Source of the DNA: Phytohabitans sp036906915
GTDB taxonomy: Bacteria > Actinomycetota > Actinomycetes > Mycobacteriales > Micromonosporaceae
Direction of reading: 5' to 3'
NCBI RefSeq assembly: GCF_036906915.1
Contig: NZ_JBAKHX010000112.1
Span: 1-19,464 of the forward strand
DNA: 19,464 nt
Shown here: positions 7,610-14,308 of the stretch, one piece after another
How the letters are laid out: each line of letters starts with the position of its first letter
Position numbering within the stretch: the stretch's first letter is position 1
The notes under the pieces: generated by a model
Database searches by the model: none
Told to the model about the DNA's origin: nothing
What the model saw: only the letters and a program-made list of their open reading frames with translations
Position numbers and translations under genes: made by a program

Positions 7610-8768
7610 CCGCCTCGTCCAGCAGCCGCTCCAGGGCGGCGGGGGTGGGCAGGTGGGCCAGCAGGTGGCGGACGCTGCGGTCCTGGTACCGGCGAATCTC
7701 CTCGTCGCGGGCGGTAAGGGCGTAGTCGAGCTGGCCCGACACATAGTTGGCCAGGCTGGTGACCGCGCCGGCGAACATGCCCATGCCGAGCGGCGGCAGC
7801 GTGCCCGCCACCGCGCGGTACCCGTCGAGGAGCGCACGGGCCCCGGCGGCGTTGACGCCGCCGTCGGGGTTGATGGTCCAGTGTGTGAGCGCGTCGCCGA
7901 GCTCCCAGCTCGGCGGCTGGCCGCCGGCGTGCTCCCAGCCCACGATGACGAGGCGGCCGTCGGCGGCCCGGCGCGCGTTGTTCGGGCCGAGGCTGTTGTG
8001 GCACAGCACCGGCGGCGCTGAGTTGGCCGGCCCGATCGAGTCCAGCGCCTCCAGTGTGGACACCGCAGCGGCGAGCGCGGGCGCCCAGGGCGCACCCTTC
8101 GCCTGGGCGGTCTGCGCCATCTCGGCCCAGCCGTGCGCGGCGAACCGCATCGTGTGCCAGGGGCTGACCCGGTCGACCGGCAACGCCAGCCCGTGCACGG
8201 TGGCGAGGATGCGTCCCAGTTCGCGGGTGACCGCCGCGCTCGCGGGCGCCGACAGCGGCGGCCCCGAGTGCAGCCACTGGTTCACCCGCCAGCCGTGCTC
8301 GCCGATCGACTCCACGATCGCTCCGGAGCGGCTGCGCACCGGGGCCGGCAGCAGTACGCCCGCGCCCGCCGCCGCCTCCTGGAGCGCGACCTCCGTCTCG
8401 GCGTCGACAATCGGTATCCAGGTGTCGGTCGTGCGGACCGCCCACCGGCCGCGGTCGGTCTCGAGCGACCATCGGCGGCCGATCTCGTCGGCCCGCGCCA
8501 CCGACCGCATCGGGCTGGTGACCTCGCCGAGGTCGTACCGTTCGGCGATCGCGCGCGCCAGCGCCGGGTCGGCGACGTCTGCCCGGCCCTGCTGTCGGTC
8601 GACCTCGGCCTTGAGCTCGGTCCAGCCGGCGAAGCCGTACTGCTCGGCCAGTGACGCCTGCGCGTCGGCGAGCGAGGTCGTCGGGTCGGAGTCGCGGAGA
8701 CCGGCCAGCAGATCTTTGGCCTGCTGGCGCAGGTGGTCGAGGTTGGGATGGTCAGGGAGCGTCTTCAC
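7590..8768 (-). CDS. Atypical aminoglycoside-phosphotransferase-fold protein with ankyrin-leader N-terminus
   Basis: A 392-residue soluble protein. The first 60 residues (LPDHPNLDHLRQQAKDLL and YGFAGWTELKAEV) match a short module I know from the N-termini of actinobacterial ankyrin-repeat proteins. The rest resembles APH/choline-kinase-fold enzymes: GRWAVRTTD in the N-lobe, then CHNSLGPNN (256-264) where the catalytic HxDxxxxN loop should be, and VGWEHAGG (276 on) where the metal-binding Asp-Trp-Glu should be. Both key aspartates are therefore absent (Ser259 and Gly277). The whole family may share this, so it need not be decay. Start: GTG 8768 has GAAAGGTG about 5-6 nt upstream and is preferred over GTG 8783. 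The last 20 nt overlap the end of the phosphatase gene, tail to tail. Substrate unknown. Confidence 0.8.
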   Translation of the reverse strand: MKTLPDHPNLDHLRQQAKDLLAGLRDSDPTTSLADAQASLAEQYGFAGWTELKAEVDRQQGRADVADPALARAIAERYDLGEVTSPMRSVARADEIGRRWSLETDRGRWAVRTTDTWIPIVDAETEVALQEAAAGAGVLLPAPVRSRSGAIVESIGEHGWRVNQWLHSGPPLSAPASAAVTRELGRILATVHGLALPVDRVSPWHTMRFAAHGWAEMAQTAQAKGAPWAPALAAAVSTLEALDSIGPANSAPPVLCHNSLGPNNARRAADGRLVIVGWEHAGGQPPSWELGDALTHWTINPDGGVNAAGARALLDGYRAVAGTLPPLGMGMFAGAVTSLANYVSGQLDYALTARDEEIRRYQDRSVRHLLAHLPTPAALERLLDEAVSLSAG

Positions 8769-8870
8769 GGAAGCACCTTTCACCCATAGTCCGTGGACAA
8801 GGGTTGGCTTCGAGCCTTCCGGCGGATCGCGGCGCGCTCCCCAACGCGCTCTTCGCAGCCTAACGCACGA

Positions 8871-8919
8871 CCTCGATCACCGTCATGCCCGGCATCGTGG
8901 CAGCGGACGGTGATCGAGG
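8871..8919. terminator. Perfect 14-bp inverted repeat, possible terminator of the lipoprotein unit
   Basis: CCTCGATCACCGTC at 8871-8884 is exactly complementary to 8906-8919. The 21-nt loop holds a smaller palindrome, ATGCC-C-GGCAT. It lies 55 nt past the stop of the minus-strand lipoprotein gene and about 100 nt before the next minus-strand gene, so a terminator or processing site is reasonable, but there is no T-run on either side. An operator for the phosphotransferase-fold gene is the alternative. Confidence 0.5.
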
Positions 8920-8934
8920 CCGTTGTTCACGTGC

Positions 8935-8986
8935 CTACTTGGCGGCCCTACTTGGCGGCCCTACTTGGCGGCCCTACTTGGCGGCC
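8935..8986. repeat. Four exact 13-bp tandem repeats over a stop codon
   Basis: CTACTTGGCGGCC occurs four times in a row without a mismatch, at 8935, 8948, 8961 and 8974. On the minus strand each unit reads GGCCGCCAAGTAG, that is, the last codons (Ala-Lys-stop) of the lipoprotein gene. The true stop is in the copy at 8974-8986; the other three copies are untranslated. Because 13 is not a multiple of 3, the extra TAGs fall in different frames. Confidence 0.9.
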
Positions 8987-9654
8987 TTGCCGAGTGCGGC
9001 CCAGAACTGGTCGAGCGTCTGCGGCGCGCCCCAGGCGGAGGACATCTCCGCCCGCTCGGCGTGCACGCCGACCATCGCCTTGTCGGCTGCGCCCTGCAGC
9101 CACAGGCCGTCCGGGAAGGCCAGGTACAGCGGGTCACCCGCGGCCACGCCCTTCGGCCGGACGACGGTGACGCCCTTCGCCGGCGTCCAGCCGCTGATGT
9201 CGTCGAGCACCGCGACCACCTTCAGGTTCTGCGCGGCCTTGGCCAGCTGCGCGGCGTCGGCGGAGGAGCTGATGTTGAGCTGCGCGTAGACCGTGCTCCC
9301 CGCAGCCGCCGTGCCCTTCAGCACCGAGTCGACCTTGATCACCAGGGTCACGTACGGTACGGAGCGGCCGGCCTGGCCCGCCTTGCTGTAGCTGATGCCG
9401 TCGGTGACGCCGACCAGCGTGCCGCGGACGATGAGTTCGCTGGCGGCGACGGCCGCCGCCGGGCTGGCGAGCTTGTCGTAGTCGAGTTCCAGACCGCGGG
9501 CGGCTGCGGAGGCGAGTTGGGTGGCCGAGGCGGTATCAGCCTGGGCCTCGGAGGCGGTCCCCGTGGTGGCGGACCGGTCACCGGCGCAGCCAGTAAGTGC
9601 GAAGAAGGCGGCCGCCGCGGCGGCGGTCATTGCGATCACGTATCGCTTGAACAT
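8974..9654 (-). CDS. Lipoprotein of unknown function, 226 aa
   Basis: A predicted lipoprotein: charged start MFKRY, a hydrophobic alanine-rich segment, and a lipobox LTGC with the lipidated Cys at residue 23. An Ala/Thr/Ser-rich linker follows to about residue 55, then a compact domain with beta-rich stretches (SELIVRGTLVGV, VPYVTLVIKVDSVLKG, LKVVAVLDD). The VLKG segment with a preceding beta hairpin resembles small extracytoplasmic domains of actinobacterial secreted proteins, but I do not recognise a named family. AAAGGAG lies 7 nt before the ATG, a strong ribosome binding site. It starts 27 nt after the metalloprotease stop, so the two are probably one operon; a role with the protease, as partner, substrate or inhibitor, is only inference. 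Its stop lies in a 13-bp tandem repeat. Confidence 0.85.
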   Translation of the reverse strand: MFKRYVIAMTAAAAAAFFALTGCAGDRSATTGTASEAQADTASATQLASAAARGLELDYDKLASPAAAVAASELIVRGTLVGVTDGISYSKAGQAGRSVPYVTLVIKVDSVLKGTAAAGSTVYAQLNISSSADAAQLAKAAQNLKVVAVLDDISGWTPAKGVTVVRPKGVAAGDPLYLAFPDGLWLQGAADKAMVGVHAERAEMSSAWGAPQTLDQFWAALGKAAK

Positions 9655-9681
9655 TTTCTCACTCCTTTCTGGTGCGACCGG

Positions 9682-10242
9682 TCAGAACTGCGCGTTGATG
9701 TGGGAGATGTCGTGCGCGTGGTACCGGCGCCACTGGATGTCGAGGCTGGGGATCTCGCCGGAAATCATGGCGCAGTTGTGCTCCCCGGGGGAATGGTGGC
9801 CGAGGCCGATGGTGTGTCCGATCTCGTGCACGGATGTCTTGTCGCGGTCGGCGATGTCGTTGTCGCCGATGTCGATCTGGGCGAAGTCGATCCTGACGTC
9901 AGCCGAGTCACACACGGATCCCGACCAGAAGATGCATTCCGCCTGGCCGCGAATGGTGCCGGCCAGGTCGAGCGACCACCACCAGACGTCGGTGGTGTTG
10001 GCCGAACACGCGCCCAGGTTGGAAATGGTCATGTCGGTCGTGCTGTCCAGGATGTTCATGGCATACGTGCCCGTGCCCGGGTCGATACTGCTGGAGAATC
10101 CCCCCGTGAAGCAGTACGTGTGGAGCCCGCTGTCTGGCAGCCAGGTCTCCGGATATACAGTCGCACTCGCCTGTCCCGGCAGAAACAGGCTTCCCGCCGC
10201 GGCGGCGATGATCGCGATTAGCGCGATCCTGAATCGACGCAT
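9682..10242 (-). CDS. Secreted zinc metalloprotease (metzincin, matrixin-like)
   Basis: A 186-residue exported protein with a signal peptide (MRRFRIALIA, then a hydrophobic core) and likely cleavage after ASA at residue 27. The zinc-binding motif is HEIGHTIGLGHH (139-150), a full HExxHxxGxxH metzincin signature, and CAMI (Met159) can serve as the Met-turn. Five cysteines (44, 79, 103, 111, 157) suggest disulfides, fitting an extracellular protein. It is short for a secreted protease and has no obvious propeptide with a cysteine switch. The ATG at 10242 is chosen because AAAGGGGGAGGG precedes it closely and it starts the signal peptide; an in-frame ATG at 10317 would add 25 residues with no such signal. 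The lipoprotein gene follows 27 nt later. Substrate unknown. Confidence 0.85.
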   Translation of the reverse strand: MRRFRIALIAIIAAAAGSLFLPGQASATVYPETWLPDSGLHTYCFTGGFSSSIDPGTGTYAMNILDSTTDMTISNLGACSANTTDVWWWSLDLAGTIRGQAECIFWSGSVCDSADVRIDFAQIDIGDNDIADRDKTSVHEIGHTIGLGHHSPGEHNCAMISGEIPSLDIQWRRYHAHDISHINAQF

Positions 10243-10419
10243 TTGGCCCTCCCCCTTTGATGCATTCAGCCGAATGACTGCAGTGCACGATGACACCACA
10301 GGGGAAGAGATCGACATTCATAAGTCCTCGATCCGACGATTTAACGATGGCCATTCATCTCATCGAGGTTGACACATCAGCATAAACGCCCCGTTTTCTG
10401 ATCAGCCCTTCCCATCGAT

Positions 10420-10433
10420 GTAAATAGATTTAC
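10420..10433. promoter_or_regulatory. AT-rich palindrome in the divergent control region
   Basis: GTAAAT-AG-ATTTAC is a perfect 6-bp inverted repeat with a 2-nt spacer. It is very AT-rich for this DNA and lies between the divergent metalloprotease and Rrf2 genes, about 50 nt before the Rrf2 -35. This whole stretch (10243-10503) is unusually AT-rich and holds no gene. It is probably a binding site for a regulator not encoded nearby. Confidence 0.5.
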
Positions 10434-10468
10434 CCGCATAACTGCCTTTAATAGGCTGTGGTCGAGGG

Positions 10469-10504
10469 TTGCGTGGCCGATCCTGGACATGTACTGTCCA
10501 GATA
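10469..10504 (+). promoter_or_regulatory. Rrf2 gene promoter with overlapping operator
   Basis: TTGCGT at 10469-10474 and TACTGT at 10492-10497 form a -35/-10 pair with a 17-nt spacer, and the ATG at 10504 is 7 nt past the -10, so the message would be leaderless. The palindrome CTGGACA-N5-TGTCCAG (10483-10501) covers the -10. Rrf2 proteins bind inverted repeats and often repress their own genes, so this is a likely autoregulatory operator. Confidence 0.6.
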
Positions 10505-10989
10505 TGCGGATGAGCGAGGGCGTGGAGTGGGCACTGCACAGCTGCCTCAACCTGACCTGGCTGCCACCCGGGCAGGCCGTCCCGACGGCGAAGCTGGCGC
10601 AGTTCTACGAGCTACCTGCGGCATACCTGAACAAGCAGCTCCAGGCCCTCGCCCGCGCGGGCATCGTGTCCTCGACACCCGGCCCGCGCGGAGGCTTCCG
10701 GCTCGCGCGCAGCCCGGAGACGATCACACTGCTCGACGTGGTCGTCGCCATCGAGGGCGCTGACGAGGCCTTCCGCTGCGAACAGCTGCTCAAGCGGGGG
10801 CCGGGCGCCGACCCCGAGGTCGACTACCGGCAGGCTTGCCTCGTCTCGCGGGCCATGCGCCGCGCAGACCTGGCCTGGCGCCGGGAGCTGGCCGGCCAGA
10901 CGCTGGCCGACCTGAAGGCCGAGGTCGAACGCCACTACCCCAGCACGCCGAACAACACCGTGAACAGGTTCGCGGCCTTGCGCGCCTGA
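10504..10989 (+). CDS. Rrf2 family transcriptional regulator
   Basis: A 161-residue DNA-binding protein. The start MRMSEGVEWALHSC is typical of Rrf2 proteins; the winged helix-turn-helix covers about residues 20-75 (YLNKQLQALARAGIV, then the wing GPRGGFRLAR). The C-terminal region carries Cys92 and Cys112, near where IscR, NsrR and RsrR have Fe-S cluster ligands; Cys14 is a third cysteine. Whether a cluster forms is unknown, because the spacing differs from the three-cysteine IscR pattern. An ATG at 10489 is in frame but lies inside the operator, and homologues begin at MRxSEG, so 10504 was taken. It is followed by a terminator-like hairpin and then the FAD oxidoreductase gene, its probable target along with itself. 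Confidence 0.9.
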   Translation: MRMSEGVEWALHSCLNLTWLPPGQAVPTAKLAQFYELPAAYLNKQLQALARAGIVSSTPGPRGGFRLARSPETITLLDVVVAIEGADEAFRCEQLLKRGPGADPEVDYRQACLVSRAMRRADLAWRRELAGQTLADLKAEVERHYPSTPNNTVNRFAALRA

Positions 10990-10999
10990 CCGCCCAGTC

Positions 11000-11024
11000 A
11001 AAGCCCTTCCTGTGGGAGGGCTTT
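11000..11024 (+). terminator. Intrinsic terminator or attenuator after the Rrf2 gene
   Basis: AAAGCCCTTCC (11000-11010) pairs with GGGAGGGCTTT (11014-11024) around the loop TGT; ten pairs are Watson-Crick and one is G-U. CCTT follows, a weak pyrimidine tail. It lies 10 nt after the Rrf2 stop and 19 nt before the oxidoreductase ATG, so it would limit read-through into that gene. Confidence 0.65.
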
Positions 11025-11037
11025 CCTTCGGAAGGAA
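11023..11037 (+). promoter_or_regulatory. Hairpin covering the ribosome binding site of the oxidoreductase
   Basis: TTCCTT (11023-11028) pairs with AAGGAA (11032-11037) around CGG. The right arm holds most of the Shine-Dalgarno GGAAGGA of the gene at 11044. Its first two bases are also the last two of the terminator stem, so the two hairpins compete at that edge. Confidence 0.5.
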
Positions 11038-11043
11038 TTCTAG

Positions 11044-12351
11044 ATGCCGAATATCCAGAACTATCTGAAGTCCGCCGTACGCGGCCAGGTCTGGCTGCCC
11101 GGTGAGCCCGGGTTCGACACCGCCCGGCGCCCGTGGAACCTCGCCGTCGAACAGCCCGTCGCGGCCGTGGTCGAGGCCGCCGACGCCGACGACGTGGCCG
11201 CGCTCGTCTGCCACGCACGCGCCGCCGGGCTCGGCGTCACCACGCAACCGAACGGGCACGGCGCCACCGGCGGCACGGAGGGCACGATCCTGCTGCGCAC
11301 CGGCCGCCTGGACACGCTGGAGGTCGACCCGGTCAAGCGCCGCGCCCGCGTCGGTGCCGGGGCACCGTCAGGCCGGCTCCAGGCCGCCACCGCGGCGCAC
11401 GGCCTCACCGGACTGCCCGGCAGCTCCCCGGTCGTCAGCGTCACGGGTGTCGCCCTCGGCGGTGGGCTGAGCTGGTTCGGCCGCGCCCATGGCTGGGTCG
11501 CCGACAGCGTCACCGCGTACGAGATCGTCGACGCCGCCGGCCAGCGGCGGCGCGTGACCGCCGAGACCGAGGCCGACCTGTTCTGGGCCATGCGCGGCGC
11601 CGGCGGCGACTTCGCCGTCGTCACCGCCCTCGAACTCGACCTGCATCCCGCACCCCACCTCTACGGTGGCCGGACACTGTGGACGGTCGAGCACGCCCCC
11701 GCCGCAATCGCCGCCTACCGGCAGATCACCTCGCAGGCGCCGAACCAGCTGACCGTGTGGCTGGACCTGCTGCACTTCCCCGGCGCGGACCCGATGGTCG
11801 CCATCGACGCCACGTATCTGGGCGAGGAGAACGAGGCGCGCCACCTACTGGCCCCGATCGACCGCGTACCGGGGCCGCTCGCCGACACCCGGCGCGTGAT
11901 GTCGGTCGCCGAACTCGGATCCATCACCGCCGAACCGACCGACCCCAGCCCTGGCCTGTCACACGCCGAACTACTGACCGACCTGGACGACACCGCCGTG
12001 CAAACCCTGCTGGCGAACCCGATCGCGCCGCTGCTCAGCGTCCAGATCCGCCATCTCGAAGGCGCGTTCGCGCACGCGTCGGACAGCCCACACGGGCCGC
12101 TGACCGAGCGGCACGCGCTGTATCTGTTCGGCATTCCCACCGACCCGGCGACCGCGCAATCCGTCACCGCCAAGCAACGCGCCCTCGCCAGCGCGCTGCC
12201 CACCAGCGGCCGCAAGCCCTTTACCTTCCTCAACCCCGGCGAGACCGTCGCCGACGCCTTCACCCCGGACGTCGTCACCCGGCTGCGCGACGTCAAGCAC
12301 CATCACGACCCGGACAACGTCTTCCGCTCCAACTTCCCGGTGCGAGGCTGA
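11044..12351 (+). CDS. FAD-binding oxidoreductase (VAO/BBE type)
   Basis: A 435-residue flavoenzyme with a PCMH-type FAD domain at about residues 35-205 and a C-terminal berberine-bridge-like tail (HHHDPDNVFRSNFPV). His72 in QPNGHGAT is at the place where many relatives attach FAD through an 8-alpha-histidyl bond. The region where bicovalent members have a second, cysteinyl link (GGGLSWFGRAHGWVADSV) has no cysteine, so a single covalent link is expected. No signal peptide is seen, so it is cytoplasmic. Relatives oxidise alcohols, sugars, or secondary-metabolite intermediates using oxygen; the substrate is unknown. Ribosome binding site GGAAGGA is 6-7 nt upstream. It follows the Rrf2 gene by 54 nt, suggesting Rrf2 control in response to redox state or NO, which is inference. 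Confidence 0.9.
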   Translation: MPNIQNYLKSAVRGQVWLPGEPGFDTARRPWNLAVEQPVAAVVEAADADDVAALVCHARAAGLGVTTQPNGHGATGGTEGTILLRTGRLDTLEVDPVKRRARVGAGAPSGRLQAATAAHGLTGLPGSSPVVSVTGVALGGGLSWFGRAHGWVADSVTAYEIVDAAGQRRRVTAETEADLFWAMRGAGGDFAVVTALELDLHPAPHLYGGRTLWTVEHAPAAIAAYRQITSQAPNQLTVWLDLLHFPGADPMVAIDATYLGEENEARHLLAPIDRVPGPLADTRRVMSVAELGSITAEPTDPSPGLSHAELLTDLDDTAVQTLLANPIAPLLSVQIRHLEGAFAHASDSPHGPLTERHALYLFGIPTDPATAQSVTAKQRALASALPTSGRKPFTFLNPGETVADAFTPDVVTRLRDVKHHHDPDNVFRSNFPVRG

Positions 12352-12398
12352 CCGGAGGCAGCTCGGAGCCGGCGCGTCATCACACCCAGGACTCGTCA

Positions 12399-12410
12399 TG
12401 ACAGGTGTCA
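12399..12410. promoter_or_regulatory. 12-bp palindrome, copy 1 (at the end of the regulator gene)
   Basis: TGACA-GG-TGTCA, preceded by A. Its last three bases are the stop codon of the minus-strand response regulator. A nearly identical site is at 16086-16097, beyond the other end of the operon. It may be a response regulator site. Confidence 0.45.
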
Positions 12411-13025
12411 GATCCAGCCGTACCCGCGAGCGACCCGGACGGCCTCGTGGCGGTTGGTGGCACCGAGCTTGCCGACGGCGGACGAGAGGTAGTTGCGCAC
12501 GGTGCCCGGCGACAGCGACGCCCGGTGGGCGATCTCCTCCACCGGCGAGCCGTCTGCGGCCAGCTCCAGCACCTGCGCCTCTCGTGCGGTCAGCGGGCTG
12601 TCTCCCACGCTGATCGCCTCGGCGGCCAGCTGCGGGTCGACATAGCGGCCACCACTGTGGACGGTGCGGACCACGGTGGCCAGAACCTCCGCGGAGACCG
12701 TCTTGGGCAGGAACCCGCGCACGCCGGCGGTGAGCGCCCGTTTGAGATGACCTGGCAGGCCGTGACTGGTGACGATCATGGTGCGGCACGGCGGCACGTC
12801 GGCCTGGAGCGCCTTGGCCACCTGCACGCCGTCGAGGTCCGGCAGCTGGAGGTCGAGGATGGCCACGTCCGGGCGCAGCGCCCGGGCCATCGACAGCGCC
12901 TCGGTACCGGTGGCTGCCTGCGCCACCACCGTCAGGTCGTCTTCCAGGCCCAGCAGCGCCGCCAGCGCGCCCCGGATCAGGTGCTCGTCGTCGGCGAGCA
13001 GGATCCGGATCCCTTGTGGACTCAC
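12408..13025 (-). CDS. NarL/LuxR-type response regulator
   Basis: A 205-residue two-component regulator starting at GTG 13025. The receiver domain has ADDE (11-14), the phosphoacceptor Asp58 in ILDLQLP, Thr86 and Lys108 (FLPKTV). A LuxR-type helix-turn-helix fills the C-terminus, about 140-205 (LTAREAQVLELAADG, then GTVRNYLSSAVGKLGA). It overlaps the end of the histidine kinase gene by 4 nt (GTGA), so they are translationally coupled and form a cognate pair. By family it resembles DesR/LiaR-type regulators that control a neighbouring ABC exporter; the upstream permease and ATPase genes fit that. The palindromes at 12399 and 16086 are candidate sites. Confidence 0.93.
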   Translation of the reverse strand: MSPQGIRILLADDEHLIRGALAALLGLEDDLTVVAQAATGTEALSMARALRPDVAILDLQLPDLDGVQVAKALQADVPPCRTMIVTSHGLPGHLKRALTAGVRGFLPKTVSAEVLATVVRTVHSGGRYVDPQLAAEAISVGDSPLTAREAQVLELAADGSPVEEIAHRASLSPGTVRNYLSSAVGKLGATNRHEAVRVARGYGWI

Positions 13026-14269
13026 GCTGGGCCCTCCTCGGCAGCCGCCACAGCCCGGGTTGGCAACTCGACCGTGAGGCGGAAACGCTCCCGGAGACGG
13101 TCAGCGGCGACAGTGCCGCCGAGGCCCGCGGCCCGTTCCGCCAGACCGACCAGGCCGCCGCCGAAGCGGACACGGCCGCCGTCGGGCGCGGGCTCGCCGC
13201 GCACGCCGTCGTTCTCGATGGTGAGAGTGACGGTACCGCTGGCGCCCGGCCGAAGAGCGATGGTGCAGTTTCGCGCGTCGCTGTGCCGCAGCACGTTGGT
13301 CACTCCCTCCCGCACCGCCCAGCCCAGCGGTGTCCGCACCGGCTCGGGCAGCCCACCGCTCTCCCCGATCATGCGGCATTCGATGCCTGCCGAGGCCAAC
13401 AGCGAGCGGGCACCGGCCAGCTCGACGTCCAGATTCGCCGAACGGTATCCGCCTACCACCGCGCGCAGCTCGGTCATCGACTCCTGCGCGACCCGGCGCA
13501 CTTCGAGCATCTCGTCGATGGCAGTGTCCTGGCCGCGCCGGGCCAGCTGCGCGGCCAGCTCCGCCTTCAGCGCGATGGTCGACAGGGTCCGCCCGACGAC
13601 GTCGTGCAGGTCGCGGGCGAAGCGGAACCGCTCCTCGGCGACCGCCAGGCTGGCCTGGACCTCACGCGCCCGGTCCAGCTCCCAGACCAGGCCGAGCATC
13701 CACGCTGAGACGCGTCCGGCCAACGCCACCACGGTGAGCAGCATTCCGAACGCGACGACCGCGTCGGGGACCGGGGCGCCCTGGAGGGCCGACAGCGTGT
13801 ACGCCGCCGCGCACGCGGCCGCCGCCGCGAGCGCGGTGACGCGTGGCCGCACCGCCGTGGCGAGCGCGGCCACGAAGCAGCCGTTCAGGATGAGCAGGAT
13901 GCCGTTGGCCGGCCCATCCGGGTGGCCGGGCGTCACCTCTGGGTACGCGAGGTAGCCACCGGCCGTCCCCGCGGCCGTCAGCGCGGCGGTGGCGGCGATG
14001 AGCGCCGTCGGTCGCGGTCCTCGGCCAAGGTAGTTGTCGAGGCCGGCGCGCACTAGCTGGACGCACAGCAGCACGTGGACCCCGATGAGCGCGAGCACGA
14101 GCCACACCGCCGCGCCGAGCTCCGGCGCGAGGCCGACGGCCACCAGGAATGGAACGAACGCGAAGTTCAGGTAGAACGACCACCTGACGCTCAGGTCGAA
14201 CCGGGCCGCGTGGCTGCGCCGGCGCCACCACCCCAGCACAACCATCACCCGCTCTCGTCCGGCTGCCAC
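13022..14269 (-). CDS. Sensor histidine kinase (HisKA_3 / DesK-like)
   Basis: A membrane histidine kinase of 415 residues if read from GTG 14269. The first 190 residues hold several hydrophobic segments with short loops and no large extracellular domain, so it probably senses the membrane itself or the neighbouring transporter. The dimerisation/phosphoacceptor motif is FARDLHDVVGRTLS with His222. The ATPase domain shows an N-box (REGVTNVLRHSDA) and a glycine-rich G-box (GGGLVGLAERAAGLGG). ATG 14245 is an alternative start; it has GGACGAGAG upstream and would remove 8 residues. It starts 39 nt after the permease gene and overlaps the regulator gene by 4 nt. Confidence 0.92.
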   Translation of the reverse strand: MAAGRERVMVVLGWWRRRSHAARFDLSVRWSFYLNFAFVPFLVAVGLAPELGAAVWLVLALIGVHVLLCVQLVRAGLDNYLGRGPRPTALIAATAALTAAGTAGGYLAYPEVTPGHPDGPANGILLILNGCFVAALATAVRPRVTALAAAAACAAAYTLSALQGAPVPDAVVAFGMLLTVVALAGRVSAWMLGLVWELDRAREVQASLAVAEERFRFARDLHDVVGRTLSTIALKAELAAQLARRGQDTAIDEMLEVRRVAQESMTELRAVVGGYRSANLDVELAGARSLLASAGIECRMIGESGGLPEPVRTPLGWAVREGVTNVLRHSDARNCTIALRPGASGTVTLTIENDGVRGEPAPDGGRVRFGGGLVGLAERAAGLGGTVAADRLRERFRLTVELPTRAVAAAEEGPA

Positions 14270-14308
14270 ACCAACATCGGATCGCCACCGTACCGGGGAC
14301 GCGTCACG

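Noticed and set aside
8935..8986. CRISPR-like array
   Set aside because: The units are directly adjacent, 13 bp long and without spacers, so this is a simple tandem repeat.
10243..10317. 25-residue N-terminal extension of the matrixin-like protease
   Set aside because: The shorter start has a strong ribosome binding site and a standard signal peptide.
10369..10374. Perfect TTGACA hexamer
   Set aside because: No acceptable -10 lies 16-18 nt downstream; the TTGCGT/TACTGT pair at 10469-10497 fits the Rrf2 gene better.
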